A stretch of 64,000 nucleotides of DNA, taken from contig NW_020170382.1 of assembly GCF_000524195.1 (NCBI RefSeq), positions 2,716,771 through 2,780,770 of the forward strand, written 5' to 3'. How positions within the stretch are numbered: the stretch's first letter is position 1; each line of letters begins with the position of its first letter. The notes under the pieces were generated by a model. It did not search any database. It was not told where the DNA came from and saw only the letters and a program-made list of their open reading frames with translations. The DNA comes from Echinococcus granulosus. Lineage: Eukaryota; Platyhelminthes; Cestoda; Cyclophyllidea; Taeniidae. Below, piece after piece: positions 1 to 14,367 of this stretch. The position numbers and the translations under genes are program-made.

Positions 1-118
1 TTTGCAAGCGCAAGCTTTCTTACTTGCATCAGAAGAAAGTAACAAGGAACTTGAAGAAGATGGAAGAGGAGAGCCGACTGAGATGATTAATTTTACCGGT
101 CCTTTGACTGCACGTTAG
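1..118 (+). CDS. Possible C-terminal end of an upstream gene (partial)
   Basis: One forward frame, beginning at base 2, is open from the window edge to a TAG at 116-118 (38 codons). It encodes a glutamate-rich tail that includes EESNKELEEDGRGEP and ends in GPLTAR. The stretch is less AT-rich than what follows, which turns into a pyrimidine-rich low-complexity tract. A second frame (from base 3, Lys/Arg/Glu-rich) is also open for about 28 codons, so the frame choice is uncertain. No acceptor site can be seen because the exon would begin outside the window. I do not recognise the protein; the call rests only on an open frame and composition. Confidence 0.25.
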   Translation, partial: LQAQAFLLASEESNKELEEDGRGEPTEMINFTGPLTAR

Positions 119-184
119 AGGGCCATAAATAAGCTTTCCTCCATCTTTTTAGTACATCCTCACCCCCCACTTTCATCCAAAACG

Positions 185-250
185 TTAAATTCTCTCTTTC
201 CCCCTCTCCCCTCCTCCCCTTCCTTAGACGCTCTACTCACACACACACAA
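185..250. repeat. Polypyrimidine tract followed by short (CA)n
   Basis: A C/T-only run at about 189-224 is followed by a short CA repeat at about 238-249. A purine-rich tract with a run of eight G lies nearby at about 369-403. These are low-complexity sequences with no coding content. Confidence 0.6.
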
Positions 251-842
251 GCTGATGTACACACGGCGAAACGATTAAATGACTAGTAAATGTGGGCTTA
301 TGTTTGTGTGTGCGTATGAATGTGTAGACAGTGCTTTTTGGCAGGCTGTTAGCCCCTTGCCACGGTGTGAGAGAGGCAGGGAGGGGGGGGAGGAGAAAAA
401 GAGCTGAACTTCTAGGAACTGACTGCCGCTCAAGATGCTACGGCAATGAAGAAAGCAATTAGTCTGGTTCTGACTATACACGCGCATGCGCCATACTTGG
501 ATGAGTTCGCGCTGGAGTTCAAACAGATGCTACTCCACTTCAGCATCCGCTCAAAACTGATTTTGTCGGCGTTATATAAGGTGCAGCTCCATCATGACAC
601 TTGGTGCTTTTTCAGAAAGCCCAATTAAAACAACCCCTACATTCGTCGGCTTCTTTGTTTTAACGTCCAATACACATTTCAATTTAATGTATAATTTGAA
701 ATGTGCAGCCAAAGACATTGAAACTGGACGGAGTGTCACACATCCAGGATACACAATAATTTCCAAAGTGGTAAAGAAGAGCGCTTTTGCTTATACCTAA
801 CCAATCCTAAAACGACTTGATTGTATAAGGTAGTTCAGGTGA

Positions 843-868
843 CCCTAGCCTTCTCTGAAGTTGTAATA
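843..868 (+). repeat. Dispersed repeat, copy 1
   Basis: These 26 bases match 53447-53472 with a single mismatch and in the same orientation. Weaker similarity continues for several tens of bases to the right. A 25/26 match is very unlikely by chance in 64 kb, so this is probably part of an old dispersed element. Confidence 0.6.
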
Positions 869-3599
869 AACCGCACCAGTATTGGAGAAGATTTATTACT
901 AAACGTACGGAGGATCTGGGGAGTTTAAGGAACAGAAGTAAAGTCTGTAGAGACTGAAGAGCTAGGATAGTTAAACGTTGCATCAAATCGTTATGCTAAT
1001 TCTTACCATGTATGTAAAGGATTAAAGCACCTTAAAGGATTTTAATAATAAGATTTTACATCTCAAAACTTGCAAATGTAGTAACGTAAGCCGGTTCAAC
1101 AACAGGATACACGAAGAACATGCCTATAAACATAAAGTGGAAAAACGGAAGAACTTAAAATTAGGGATTTGAATGAGCGGAAGTGAAAAATTCAACTAGT
1201 TGCTCTTTATGGGTTTTTAAAAGGATGGCACTTATGGTATGATTTAAAGTTGTCTAATTTTCAAGTTATAATTAAGGAAATCATTTAGACTCGCAAAAAT
1301 TCTTAAGCATGTTTCAAAGCAGATTATTTTAATCAAGTAAAATTATTCCTCTTGAACCCTTCCAAACAGCTAGTCGTTATTTCTACTTAAGTAGAACTTT
1401 AACGTTACAAAGCAAAAAACAACAGCTTCGGAAATAAAGAGAACGCTGTCAACTCCTGAAAGCCTACACTAAATAATGAGCCCATCGGTATAAAATGCCA
1501 ATGAACAAAAGAGCAGAGCAATAAATGGTCAATCGTGCATATACATGCTTAGTATAAATCACCCAGCATTCCTTTATGTCCGAATATAGCGATTTTGGGC
1601 TGCATCCGGGCGTCTGACTAATATATGGCATCAGCAAGGCATAAAATCGAACATCACATTTCCAGAGTTCAATCAAACGCCAACTTGTCATCCAGTCAAC
1701 GTCGAGCAGTTATGCCCACTTTATTGGTAGCGTATGTGCCATCTAGACTGCATCAGAAGTTTACTACACTGACTATGGGCTACGCGACGAGCCTCGCATT
1801 CCACGCTCACCAAAATTATTATGCATTATGAAGCGCAAAGTTTGTAACCAAAAAGATTTGTCTTTTCTATTGGCATCTAAAAAGTTAATTGTGGTCCTTC
1901 CCAAAATGAAGATTGATTGTGAGATAAAATACTCGGGGGTTGAAGTACTGAAGGTATTTCCAGAACGGTTTCGGTGAGATCATAACCTGAATTTTAATTG
2001 GAAATTTCCGCCTCCTGTAACATACTGAGCATAATTTAATCAAGTAAAATGATGTTGTGACATCTTTTGGAACCCAGTTATTTTCCCACTTCTTAAGTCG
2101 CCTAACACGTGCTCCCTTAGCGTGGTGGGACAATGCGCTAGCACCTAATACCTTTTGTTACATAAAAACTGTGAAAGCGTGGAAGGCAGGAGAAAGAGGG
2201 ATATGTATTGTAGCATAAATTAGAAAAAAATTAACAGAAGTCCTTATTTTAAATTTAAGAAATAGCGTAAGAGCTCTTTCATTCTAGCGCTTAAGAAAAG
2301 GTTTATACCAATCCATAATCGTCCATGATATACTAATGTAATCTGCACAGGATGTTAAATACATCGACCCTACATTAGAGATTTTTGAAGCGAACTCTGC
2401 ATTCCCGGACTTTCTGTTCCCTTTTACCACTGGTTAATTTAATCAAGGGTATTGGAAGCTCCAATACGTCTAGTTTTTATGGATTGAGAAATTTTGATTC
2501 TTCTGAGAACAAAATATTTTTAACTTTCAAGTCACTTTGTTCACTTAGCGTCAGATGTTCCAATATTAATAAAAATATTTTCAGAAGATAACTGCAACCT
2601 GTTTGATTTTGAAGGTGATTTCGTTCTAGGCCATAGAAAATGCTCGTTTTTACCACACAGCCTCCGATTCATTCCAAAAAATGGCATTCAGACTAATCTA
2701 TTAAGTAATTATTATCAAAAACTTGATTAATTTTAAAGCTGCATTTTCTGCTTTGTTGGAAACATCTGGCCTTTGTTGGACAAAATCATGTGGACACATA
2801 TATATGTATATATACAGATAGAATGACTGTTCTCTAGGAGTGGCAAAATTTCCGAGTCAAGATAGTTGATCGAAGGAGGAGGAGAGAGGGAGGACCTCGA
2901 GCCAATTATTCCATTAACACACACATTCGCATGTTTTGTGTGTGACAGTAGCAATAATGATTGCAGAGTTTTTCTCAGTCCATCTGAGCTTTACCCGTCA
3001 CGTGGATATAGGTGATTGAGTCAATCAGCACTCAACAGCAGGTCCAGTAGACAGGATGATGGGCTCTTAATCGCACGGAAAGACTGACAGCCGAGAGGTG
3101 GATAGGGTGATGATGGAGGCAATGATGGACATCCATCGCTTGGAGCGCCTCCCTTGCTAATGCATTATCCTGCAGAGATATGCGCGGGGCGCAAATGATC
3201 GGACTATTTCGACTGTCACATTAATACCCCTAGACAACCCAGAAACAAATGTGCAATTAAACAACTCTAAATGCGGAATCTGACTCACTAATTGCCAGTT
3301 TAATGATGTACAGCATTAAATAGTGTGGAATCAAATGACCAGGTTGACTGCTTGAATGATACACGTGAGCAGTCAAAGGTATGAAATGCAAACAGAAATG
3401 TGCAAAGTCACCATGAATGCAGTGGTTTGTGTTTCCTGGAAAGCATTTTCTACACAAAATTTATGTCGTTAATCTTTCTGATAATTAGTAAATTAAAATA
3501 AGGAATGTATATCAATAATCATTTAATTATTTGAACCTTTTTTAATGCTTGTAATTTTAGTGACCGTAGTAGGAAACTAAATGGGTTTATGAAATTTAA

Positions 3600-3874
3600 A
3601 TAGTACAAGTTTAAAAGCTTCTAAAACTCCCTTAAATATATGTTTTATTTTTGGAACATTTACATTTGGGTTCTATAATCCTTCTCACTTCAACAAAGAT
3701 TTTTGTCATCTGAAGCAAAAATATANNNNNNNNNNNNNNNNNNNNNNNNNNNNNNNNNNNNNNNNNNNNNNNNNNNNNNNNNNNNNNNNNNNNNNNNNNN
3801 NNNNNNNNNNNNNNNNNNNNNNNNNGCGTAATTCCTCATCTTTTTCGAGAAAAAAGATCTTCCTGAACAGGATG
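3600..3874 (+). repeat. Dispersed repeat interrupted by assembly gap, copy 1
   Basis: The sequence to the right of the gap (3827-3874) is identical over 48 bases to 45516-45563. The sequence to the left (about 3640-3725) is clearly related to 45330-45414; both sides end in AGCAAAAATAT. The two copies are broken by a gap at the same internal position, so the repeat core itself is probably what failed to assemble. The left boundary is approximate. The right flank contains a near-palindrome (CTTTTTCGAGAAAAAAG). Confidence 0.8.
3726..3825. other. Assembly gap (100 N)
   Basis: A run of exactly 100 N, probably a placeholder length, inside a repeat that also surrounds the gap at 45415-45514. Confidence 0.98.
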
Positions 3875-6800
3875 CATCTCTGAGTATTTCACCAAGAGAG
3901 GAATTGTACAGACTAGCTTTGATAGGTGAATGGTTTTGTTATCATACCTTATTCAAAGGCTATACAAATCTGATGAGAAATTTTTGTAACTATAGATCAG
4001 TGTTAAATAAGTTTTGTAAGGCAGAGGAGTTTGGGTAGCATGAAGGGGCCCAAAAAAGAAACAGTATGGGGTTTAATAAAGAGTATCATGTTATTACACT
4101 GAAGCATATCTATTCTTTGCAATGCATACGAAATAGAGCAGTCTAAATGTCCCTACAAGTTGCAAGAAGCTAACAAATCTAAAATCAAACGATCTTTTTA
4201 GTTGACTAATATGGAAGAGTAAGGGTTAATACACAGCAGTAAAGCCTTAAACCCAGCAGCCAATACTTCGTAGATGGTAAAACACAATACCAGAAACCCA
4301 TTCCCTATTTAAAAAAGGCACCCGATCAAAGAGGGACCTGGGCCCAACGAAATGGGGTGTCTTATCGCTAAATGTCAAGCTGCCCACAAAATTACATGCA
4401 AATTGAGTCAGTGCATTTAAAATGATTTTAAAGTGAGGTTTAAGGAGGTTTGCCATTTGTCAGAGAACAGGATTTGCTCAATGTTAAGTCTAGCTTCTTG
4501 AAGTCAAAATTTACGAAACAACTGCCAATGAATTTTAGTAGATTTACTTGGTTTCCTTTTTTGATATTCTTGAAATAATCTAGTTCATTTCTCAATGTTT
4601 TAAAAGGATCTGATAAAAAATGCTTAAATTCGTTCATTTTATTACAGCAGTATTTAAAATTGGCGTTTTCCTTACCTTTTAATAAAATAGAGAGTCTTTG
4701 TTGTTGCTTTTTTAAGGGATTAAATGGCTTCAGTGCATTTTCGAGGTTACGGCACTTACAAAAGAATATTTACAGTGACCTTCGTAATAATCACAATAAT
4801 TGGTGGCTTAGTAATTAATCAACGATCAAAAACGTAAGTATGATGGCATAAAGTCTCTCACATTCTGCTATGCTACTCAAAAGCTGGCAAATGTGACTAA
4901 AAGTGGTCCATTTTATTACATTAGCATGCAAAAATGCCATTGTTGATTTGTGCGTTTGTAAATTAATAATAAATACTAACAAAACATAATCGCTTTGTCT
5001 CCCGGGGTTTTTCTTTAATACTACAGCTAAATAAGCCACAAAATCTTATAACTTATGTATAAAAGCAATCACGCTACAATTAAACATGCAATTTAGGGTG
5101 ATCAGGAACAAATTTGGGGATTTAGGGGCGGAAATCCTATTTTTGTCTATTATGAACAAATTCGCCCACCTTTTTAGACTGTGAAAACAAATCAGTTGCA
5201 TTTCGCGTTGGAGCGTTAATCTAGATACAGATTTTGGTAATTTGGTTCTAAAGAATCTGGATGGCAAAAATACACATTAACTGTTGGAGATTTCAGGGAA
5301 ACAAAGCGCTAGTGATCAGTTCAGGCTGTGACTGAATTTCAGGTCTTGTTAGCCCTTCGGTGGACATAAAAATTCATTCAATATTTGATGTGCAGGCACA
5401 TGCACATTTAAACTGCAACACCAGTGTCGCATGGCGGGGGAGCCGTCACGTTTTCCCGTATTAAGATTCATCAAAATGTGACTAAAATCGAGGTCGCCGG
5501 TCCGTGCCTATTCCTAGTCCCACTTTCGAATCAGGATGTATCTCGAAATGGTACTCCATCTCTTTTATGCTTGAAAATATGAAGGTGACGGTTTCAAAGG
5601 TAATAAACACTGACCACAAATTCAGGAGGCTATCCAACTTTGTTGACAAATGCATAAAGTGAGGTAGTCGGTTTAAAAAATGATATTATGGAAATGGGTG
5701 ATGGGCATTGATAAGTAGAATTTCATTCGCTCGCATGTAAAATAATAGCTTTCTCTCCAAAAAATGTTTGACCAATCTTCCGTGCCCTGATTGCAACAAG
5801 GAAATTTTCGCTCCAGTAATTTTGGCCATTTTCTAGTCCAACACATTAAACATTAAAATGGTATGTAAAAAAGAAAATCGTTTTGAACAAAACAATTCAA
5901 TTACAACAGGGAACGATTCAAACAATACCAAAATCCCGGAGCTTGTCTTTTTCTGGTCACTAAACTCTAAGCAGTCTTTATTTTGTTTCTTTTTCGTGTG
6001 TACTCCTAATTTGTTAATGTTGGGTCTTAAAAATTTTATACGCGAATTTTACTTCATTTACCGAGGTTAAAAAGGGCCTTTTTGCTTTCATTAAAAGGGG
6101 CGTGAACTTTAAACCCCCTAAAGAGTTGTGAAAAGTGGAAACATGTTTTAATAAATTGAGCCACCAGATGAGAATCATAAAAGTATAACTGCTACTTTTT
6201 CAGGGTGGTAAAACGTAATCTGTGGAAATGAGGGCTTTCCTCAACAAGACATCTTACACTCGTAAATTAAGATGCGCGAATAATTTGCCCTGTGTAAATA
6301 AAGCAAATATATTTTTTCGAATTTTTAGCAAAATCCTTAACGAAAAGCAAGGTAAAAATTATGTCTATAGAGCGATGCCTGTTGACTATAGAAGGGTAAT
6401 TTTTGATCAGCAAATTAGGAGTTTTGTAAAATCTCAAATGCTGAATCATTTGCCAATAATTAATTTGTTTGATTAACGATTTGAAGCCCATTAAGACATC
6501 AAAATTTCTTAGATTAATTTCACATTATCTCCTTAAAGGAAATTTCACTATCAAAAAAGCAACAGGAGAAACGGGGATTCCTATCAAATTCGGTTCATTA
6601 TATGTTTACAAGATGCAAAATAATGAGTAAACTAAGGTAGCTTTATTCACCATGTAATGCATTGCGTTGTTTCACTCGCGTTGTGGGTAAAGGGACTACT
6701 TAGTGGCTCCACCATTGCACCTCAGCCGGACGGCCGGTATCCCTCAAGCCCTTCTGTAGGTCGACAATACATATTCCGCCCAATTGTTAGGTCTGCACTT

Positions 6801-9800
6801 GTCCTCAAGGAAGTCTCGCGGCACAACATGCTACATAAATTTCATGGCGCGAAATTGCATGTCCCTAAATTCACATTAGTAATGGAGAATAGTCAACAAC
6901 TTGATGAAAAAGTAACTGTGACATATTTAGCATGTTCCAGTACTTTTGATTTTCGCCTCTACCAATAGGGGGTATCAGTTTTACACCTCATGATGCATGG
7001 TGCGCGCAGAAAGTTGCTATTTTGCCATGCCCTGTCACCAGTTGTCTTGTCTCAATGACTCCTCCCTTCAAGGTACGGCAGGGAACTGTAGCCCTCAAAT
7101 TCGCTTTTTTAAAATGGGGCCTCCCAGCCTCTAAAAAAAATAAACACCTTCTGAGTCACACGCGGTAGCGTCAGATTTCAAGTGGGTTTACGACCTCAGG
7201 TCATTTTTTCACTCGATTTCGTCATTACAAAACCACACTATAGGCTAAATGCAATAGTACCGATTGTACAAGTAATTTTACATTAAAATTAATGCCACCC
7301 CTGTTATATTATTCTTTTAAGTAGGCAAAAATCAATAATAAGGGGAATTTGCAGTTTACTTTCTGTTACTGAAAAGTTAGGAGGAAAACCACTTTAAAAA
7401 TTCTTTTGGACCAAAATCCAAACACTTGGAGGACAGATTCTTGGTGAAAATGCAAACTCCTTAATTTGCAATTTTGACTAAGGTATTTGTAAAGGCAATC
7501 AGGCAAAGATAGATACTTTCATTTGATAAATACTTTATCTGAAACTAGGAAAAAATAAATAAAACTATAGTTTTCTTAGAAGGTTTGTAAAAGCGTGGAC
7601 TCTCGTACTCGCATGAAATTGAAAACCACTTTACTTGGTCATTTTTGTAAAAATATAAGAATAATAGTTGCATTCTTCAAGTGAAGTGATTTTGTAGCAC
7701 CACTTACCAATGTTCATTTTAAGCGTACAATGGACAGAAAAATTTCAACATCATTTTAGACCACTGCGACGCCTACTTTTCATAAGACAAAGATATTTGT
7801 TTGAGAGACGAGTTCCACCTTGCAAGACAAATTTTAATACAATATTTGGAGCTCTAAATGGTCATTGCCGTTTTTTCAAAAAGCAACCAGCAATAGCTCA
7901 TTTGTGCTTTCACAAATAGCCAATGTCGAAGTCCCACTTTAGTTTTTGATGGAAATAAACGTAAACGTAGTCGATATTGGCTAAGACCCTTTTAATCGTC
8001 TGGGATTAATGCATTTCTTTTGCGCCGTTGGATTAGTGCTGAAGGAGGTGGAAATGAAGGATAAGACATCAGCTCAATATCCCTGACTAGGTTCTTATCT
8101 CCACACTAATTAATTTGAGAGGGTACTTTAAGATTCTGTAAAAAAGAGATTTTTAAATTTTGAATCTTTGAGAGTATGTTATATTTACTAAGCCTTTTTG
8201 CATTCATAAGACTTACTTAACGCATCAGTACGCTTTCCAGCAACTATTCCTTTATAAAAACACCAATAATGGTGCAGCTAAGGTGCAATAACCAAGGAAA
8301 TGATAAAACAAAGTTAATCGAGCCGCAATTTAATGTTAAACATTTTCAGTTAGTTTGCTTTTGGTGACTAATTTGAGTTTCAAACGAGGATTCGCTCCAC
8401 GTTATTGGTTTCTTTGACTGTTTGAAAGGTCAAGACAAAATTGAATTAGAGTTATCACATTCTGTTAATTTCAAGCGTAAACTACACAAGTGGGATAACC
8501 TGTCACTTTTTTGAAGCACAGAAATGAAATTCACTACTATTCCTCACGTCTAAGAGTTAACCATCCATGATTTTAAAGAACTAATTTGAAATATTTCCGG
8601 ACTTTTATCGGTATATGTGATTAGGGGATAATCGCTCTGATTTAAATGAGTTTTTCTGCTTTTTGCAGTTGTTTTCGAAAGATTTTGAGGTGATTTTAAA
8701 GTAAAAGCCGCTTGACTGATATCTATGTACATCTTTAATGCATCTGAAGAGGTGCGTGACACGATTAAGCTGTCGCATTCGTTAGCAGATGCAGTGATGC
8801 CATTTAAAACCGGCTACTCCATTTAGACCTAAAAGTCTACTTTTATGGTAAGTCACAACTACAAAGCTAGGTTAAAACGAATTTTTTGTCTTTAATTACT
8901 TGATTTCCTGGACAGAAGTGCTAACTGATGGGTTACTAAGTATTATTAATATTACTGGAAAAGAATGCTCGTACGCTATGAATAATAGCCCATTTTTAAA
9001 ACACATCACCTGCTCATTTATTCCATAACAAAATAATGTACAGAAGATAACCATGAAATCACATCCATTAGTACCTCAGATGGATTTCGAAATATCACGA
9101 GCAGTTCTTTTGCAACACTTTTTGTCGAGACACTTTTAATCGAGGTGTGCTTACGAAATTGAGCATGGAAGTTTTGTTTTCCAGTTAACTAGGTTTTTGC
9201 ACTTAACGAAACATTTTCACTATCATCCGATTCCAATTCCTTTATAAAAAATCGAATATAATCCGGTGAAAGTTTAACAAAAGGACTTTTAAGCAGCGTC
9301 TTTGGTCACCTTTGGTTAAATGAATTGCTCACCTTAAAGCGTGACCATCGTGATGATGACTGCCACACATCAATGTCACTTTACTATCTAAAACTTGGAA
9401 CTCAGGCATACATAGTAGTCAATTTACAACAGCATTTGGGCTAATTCACTTTGCCTTTTTCGTCCTTACGCTTCCCAAAACGCCATTCTTCCTCCGCCTT
9501 CTAATTGTCCGTCGTCAGACTTCCGAGACTATAGGCCTTCAATAGAGGTAGTTGAAGAGACGGTGGTCTCTAATTTTTCCTAAATAATGCACAGAGAAGA
9601 AACTACGGCCATTTTGGAGGCAGTTTTGGTCTCCTTTGTTCACATTGCACAGGAGAGACGTTGGGGTGTAGGGAGGAGGCGAAGACGTAAATACATGGGG
9701 AGGAATCGAATAAATGTAACTTTGACAAAACATACAGAATACAACGCTTGCCATCGCAAATTTACAAAACTACTCCTTTTCAAACTATTTTTTTTGTTAT

Positions 9801-12800
9801 ATCCCCAATCAATCTGCCTAGGAAAAAAGGTAATCCGTGTTTTTTTTTAATTTGTTTATTTAGTTACACCCACCAGTCTAGTCGCGAATCACGAATGTGA
9901 GAAAGATTTCCACCAATCTTAAAGTTTGTCACAAAATGTCCATCCATTTGTTTAAGGAAATGTGGCAGTTGTTATTAAACCAGCAGTTAATTTCAATTTT
10001 TTTCGCAATGAGTAGGCAAAGAAGAGTTTTTTCGTCGTATCTTCCCCTTCCCCTTGACGGATGGGCAGACAGAATTTGCGTATTTTGTGTGAATAATTTA
10101 ACTGCCTCTATTGTTCTCCAATCTTTTTCTAATTTTCGCCGACACGGTGACAATACTCTCTACCAGAGATAAAAGTTAACTATCAGGGGGTAAATGATTA
10201 CATTAACATTTATTAAGGGTGGGTGGTCCATTTGATGCCTTGTTCCAGCCCAAACAATATCCACGCAAATGCTGTACAATGGCTTTGGAGTTGATGGGGC
10301 GAACTCTAGACTAAGGGAACATGGCGGCGCTTTGTTGCATCACCAGGAGGCATTAAAATATTCATTGGAATGAGGTCATTAGTGTGCTAAGCTGCAATAC
10401 ATTTTACATCAAAGAAAGCGCGGAGTGCATTCAAAAAATTTTGTCTCACCGGCTTTAGCTACTAATCACCAGCATAATTGGTCTAATTGTGCATTAATCT
10501 ATATTACTTAATTTTCCAAATAATTGATACAGGTAACTAAAAGACACATTGTGATTCGGGTTTGCAAGAAACTTCGGATATACCTTATGAATAAAAATAC
10601 TTCCATTCTTACTGGGCTTGATAGGGTACTGTTTACATTGCATGAATACGGTGGTCAATTTCCAAATTTATTATTCAAAATTCTAAATGATAGGCAGTTT
10701 AAAAAGGGATGGATTACCAAATTCGCACTAAAAAATCGTTTTTAAAGTAAATAATGCCCTTGCAGCATCAAAATCCCTTATTCAGATTATTTGAAGTCCG
10801 TTTTAAAGATTGCAACGCATCACTCTGATGAACTCTAAGCAGTTTTGAAAGGCCTCTTTATAAACCTTACCACGGGTCTCCAAATCTATCAGTTCAGAGG
10901 ACTTAAATGAGAACACTTAAGGGACTAAATTTTGCAATAAGTGATTTCAGAAACCATGGACTGTTTACCTAATGTTTAAATAAAGTTGTCCCTTCGACCA
11001 TGAGACTGGCATCAGTTCCTTATTTTTTGTTTACAGCCCTATATTTGTCCCACCAATAAGAACCGTAAGGTCCATCACAGATCATTCATATTCATTATTC
11101 TTGGAATCTCAAATAGCGGTGGTTTTATTTTTTATCACAGAGTAAATGACCTCGAGAGAGGTTATGAACATTCCCCTGATTCAGAGCCCTTTGTAGCCGG
11201 TGTCAGTTAAGAATAGCTTTAGAAAACAAACAACAATATTAATACCTCTCTTCATCCTTAACGAAAGAAAGGAGATGCGACTTACCCAAAGAATCGACCA
11301 TTTATTACGAACAAGTTTTGTTATCGAATAAATAGCGGATTCATTTGTTATTCAATAGACTTTGGAGCATTAAAATCATTACCAAATGCATAATATCTCG
11401 GCGTGGGCTATTAAAGACGAAAATTTTGTAATTGCATGGTTGCTGAAATTAATCAGGCGCTGCTGATCGGTACAAGTTTTTGTTGCATGTAGTAGCGGGA
11501 AAGTAAAAACGACCAGAGTTGCTTCGACACCAAAATAGGGAAGTTAGCGTTAGCACACTTGATTGCTGGGAGATGAAGCGTTTTGAACTCCTCAAGTAAA
11601 GCGATGCTATTTTACACTTCATTTGGTTGTGGAAATGATTTACACCTCGGTAGTAAAAGTTCATTCGGGTTTTAGATGTGAATTGCATTTTTCATCAATC
11701 AATCATTTATCTATTGAAAATGCTCATAAATCATCTAAGCTTCACATCCGTAAACGAAAGAGTACACCGTGTAGTAGGTATGCCAAAATTTCCATCTAAT
11801 ACAGATTACCTTTCTTCACCTTTTTACAGTGAATGATATTTTCCTTATCATGTTAATTTAGAAGTCTAAAATGTTCTCCGTAAACATTTTTAGCAACTCA
11901 CTGATTGCTGAAAAAATGTTGATGAATCTATCAGTCACGCAATAAATCATTGAGATAAATTTTTCTGTCATTTTAGAAGTCTTGAAAAGCGGATACTTTT
12001 AATTTGGAATTTCTATTTAAACTTGGCTTTTATAGCTATATCAGCAAATCTGCATCAATAGATTGAGATTAATAATATGGGCGAATTTGGTAGACTGTGT
12101 CCGCAACGAATACAACGTCATTGAGTGTCCGATTTTCGCTTGTACTCTTAAAATTTTAAACAACATTGCTTGACTGCATGAAATCTAGATCAGTTGCAAA
12201 CATTAAAGGTGTTAGAAAAGGGTAAATTGGCACTATGGACTGTCGGTAGGGCCTTTATGCAGCCCTCCTTCATAACTTTTTACACCTTTACAGAAAGTGA
12301 CTTGATGATAAAGCTGTCCACTACGGCCCTTGGTTTGCGCAATTTGTTAGGCTCATCAACCAAATAAACGGCGTCTCTTCCGACATTCAGAGGGAACCGA
12401 AACACGTTTTAATAATTTTTTAGCTGTCGGTCAAGGCGATAGATTACGGATATACCATACATCTAAGCCAGTTTTAGCACTAAAAAAATTTGGTCTCTTT
12501 GACTTTGAGAAATTGGCAACACTTTTATTGACTCACGAAACCCGTAGCTTCAAAAGCTAATCCAAGAATTTACCTTAGCTTTTTAGATCTGAAACTTACA
12601 AATGAGAGCATACGTAGCCATTTATGTTATGTGTTGTGAGAACGCTTCTATTTTTGAAACAAATATCGTCCTTAATGGTGTAATTAAAGTAATTGGGACT
12701 ACTTCTTCCCTAAAACATTCTTATAAAATTGGAATTAAAAGAGACTTATACGGAGCTTGCAGATGGATTGGTATATTTCACAAGGTCTGTTGAAGAGAGA

Positions 12801-14342
12801 CAGGCACGAAATTCTGACGATATATACGCACTTCGATGGCAACATTATCTCAATGCCTCGCACAAATATAGTCGTGAGCCAAATCTAATCACATTTGTTT
12901 CTTCTTCCTTTGGTCAACAGCCCTCCAAATGTGCACAGAAATTGTTTCAAAAGGAGAAGTTTTGCATTGCTGTATTCGGGCGAAGCAACACGACCGCAAT
13001 TAGGGATGGCATAGAATAGGCGCGGAAGATCTGTCATTTCCCATGATCAAAATAGGCATTTTAGGAAACTTGAGTAAATCACAATGCCTTCTTTCGTGAT
13101 CAGTTTTCTTTGGTTTACCTTAAATACGTTTTAAAAAACCAAGTGACACTTCCTATTCTCGCCTAATGTTACTTAAGTTTTGCATTCATGAAGTAATTTC
13201 TACAAATGAAAACCATTATTCCAACATAAGAATTAATCTCAAAACACCAAACTTGCTGATTGATGGTATTTTTCCCATTCAGAATAGTTGTGTCAGGCTC
13301 ATGCTATTTCTTTACTGTCTGTAACATCATGACATCTAGAAGGAGTCTGCTAAAACATTTCTACTCGATATATTTAACTCAAATTTTTGAACAATTTTGA
13401 TACAAAAAGGACAATATCTCTTCAATTATTACCAAACTCTGATCCAAATTTAAAATGAAGTGTAAACTTGCATATTCAAATCCACGGTTATAAATTTTCA
13501 TAGAACATTTTCATCCTTCATTACAAAGTTGCTATTCTACGCACTGTGTACTTTTAAAGATACTAACTTTGAAAGACGAAATTTCAAATTACCTAAATAA
13601 ACTGGTTTAAAGTTCATTTGAAATATTTTATTTGAAGCTCTTCTTGAAGACTGAAAAGCAGCCCATCGTAGAAAACTGCCACTCTTACATACCATACTTC
13701 AAAAGTAAAAAGTCATCGGAATATTTCCTGTTTCAAAGTTCGGAAAACTTGTGATTGAAACCAATTTACTGGCACCAAAAATGTATTTTGTTTATTTTAA
13801 GTTCCGCGACCACCAAAGGCGCTCTTAAACATTGTTTGTGTGAAATGTATTTAAATTTTTCTGTGTTGGTTGAGGAGTTTAATGGATGTGGGGAAAAGCT
13901 TCGATGAATATGGTTTCCGCTAGCAGAATATGATTTTGGTACAAGAATACAAATGGTCTGGAAAATAAAATATTAATGAATTTCTCTTCGTAAGTGGTCA
14001 TTCCTCTTTGTAACCGCGAGTTGGTAGCCAAGCCACTACGAGACACAAAGAGGTCTTTCAGCTCCTGCGCCCCATCCACCGGGTGGAAAAAGACTTGTGT
14101 TATCATCGTTAGCTGATTAAATCGCATTAACTTATTAAAGAAAAAGGCATCCCCTAAGAGCCGCAAAGACACCGATTCTGCTTTGTGTGTCACCGCGATT
14201 GTAATGCGCTTTGCGGCGCAGTCAAAACAAGTGTTTTGCATTTTCCAAAATTTATCGGCCATTCAAATTAATTGGAATTTCCTTTAAAGATTAAAAAGAA
14301 TATTTGCGATTTTTAAATTAAATGCCAGAGCGTTCAGGGCTC

Positions 14343-14367
14343 CTTCATTCCCCTGGCAGGAATGAAG
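14343..14367. other. Small perfect hairpin (9-bp stem)
   Basis: CTTCATTCC at 14343-14351 and GGAATGAAG at 14359-14367 are exact reverse complements separated by 7 bases. It lies in non-coding sequence and no function can be assigned. Confidence 0.4.

Noticed and set aside
2095..2150. tRNA-like A-box string (TAGCGTGGTGG...) that might mark a tRNA or SINE head
   Set aside because: No B box follows at the right distance and no cloverleaf can be drawn.
13879..14262. 127-codon minus-strand open frame
   Set aside because: With this base composition about two frames of this length are expected by chance in 64 kb on both strands. No domain, splice site or compositional shift supports it.
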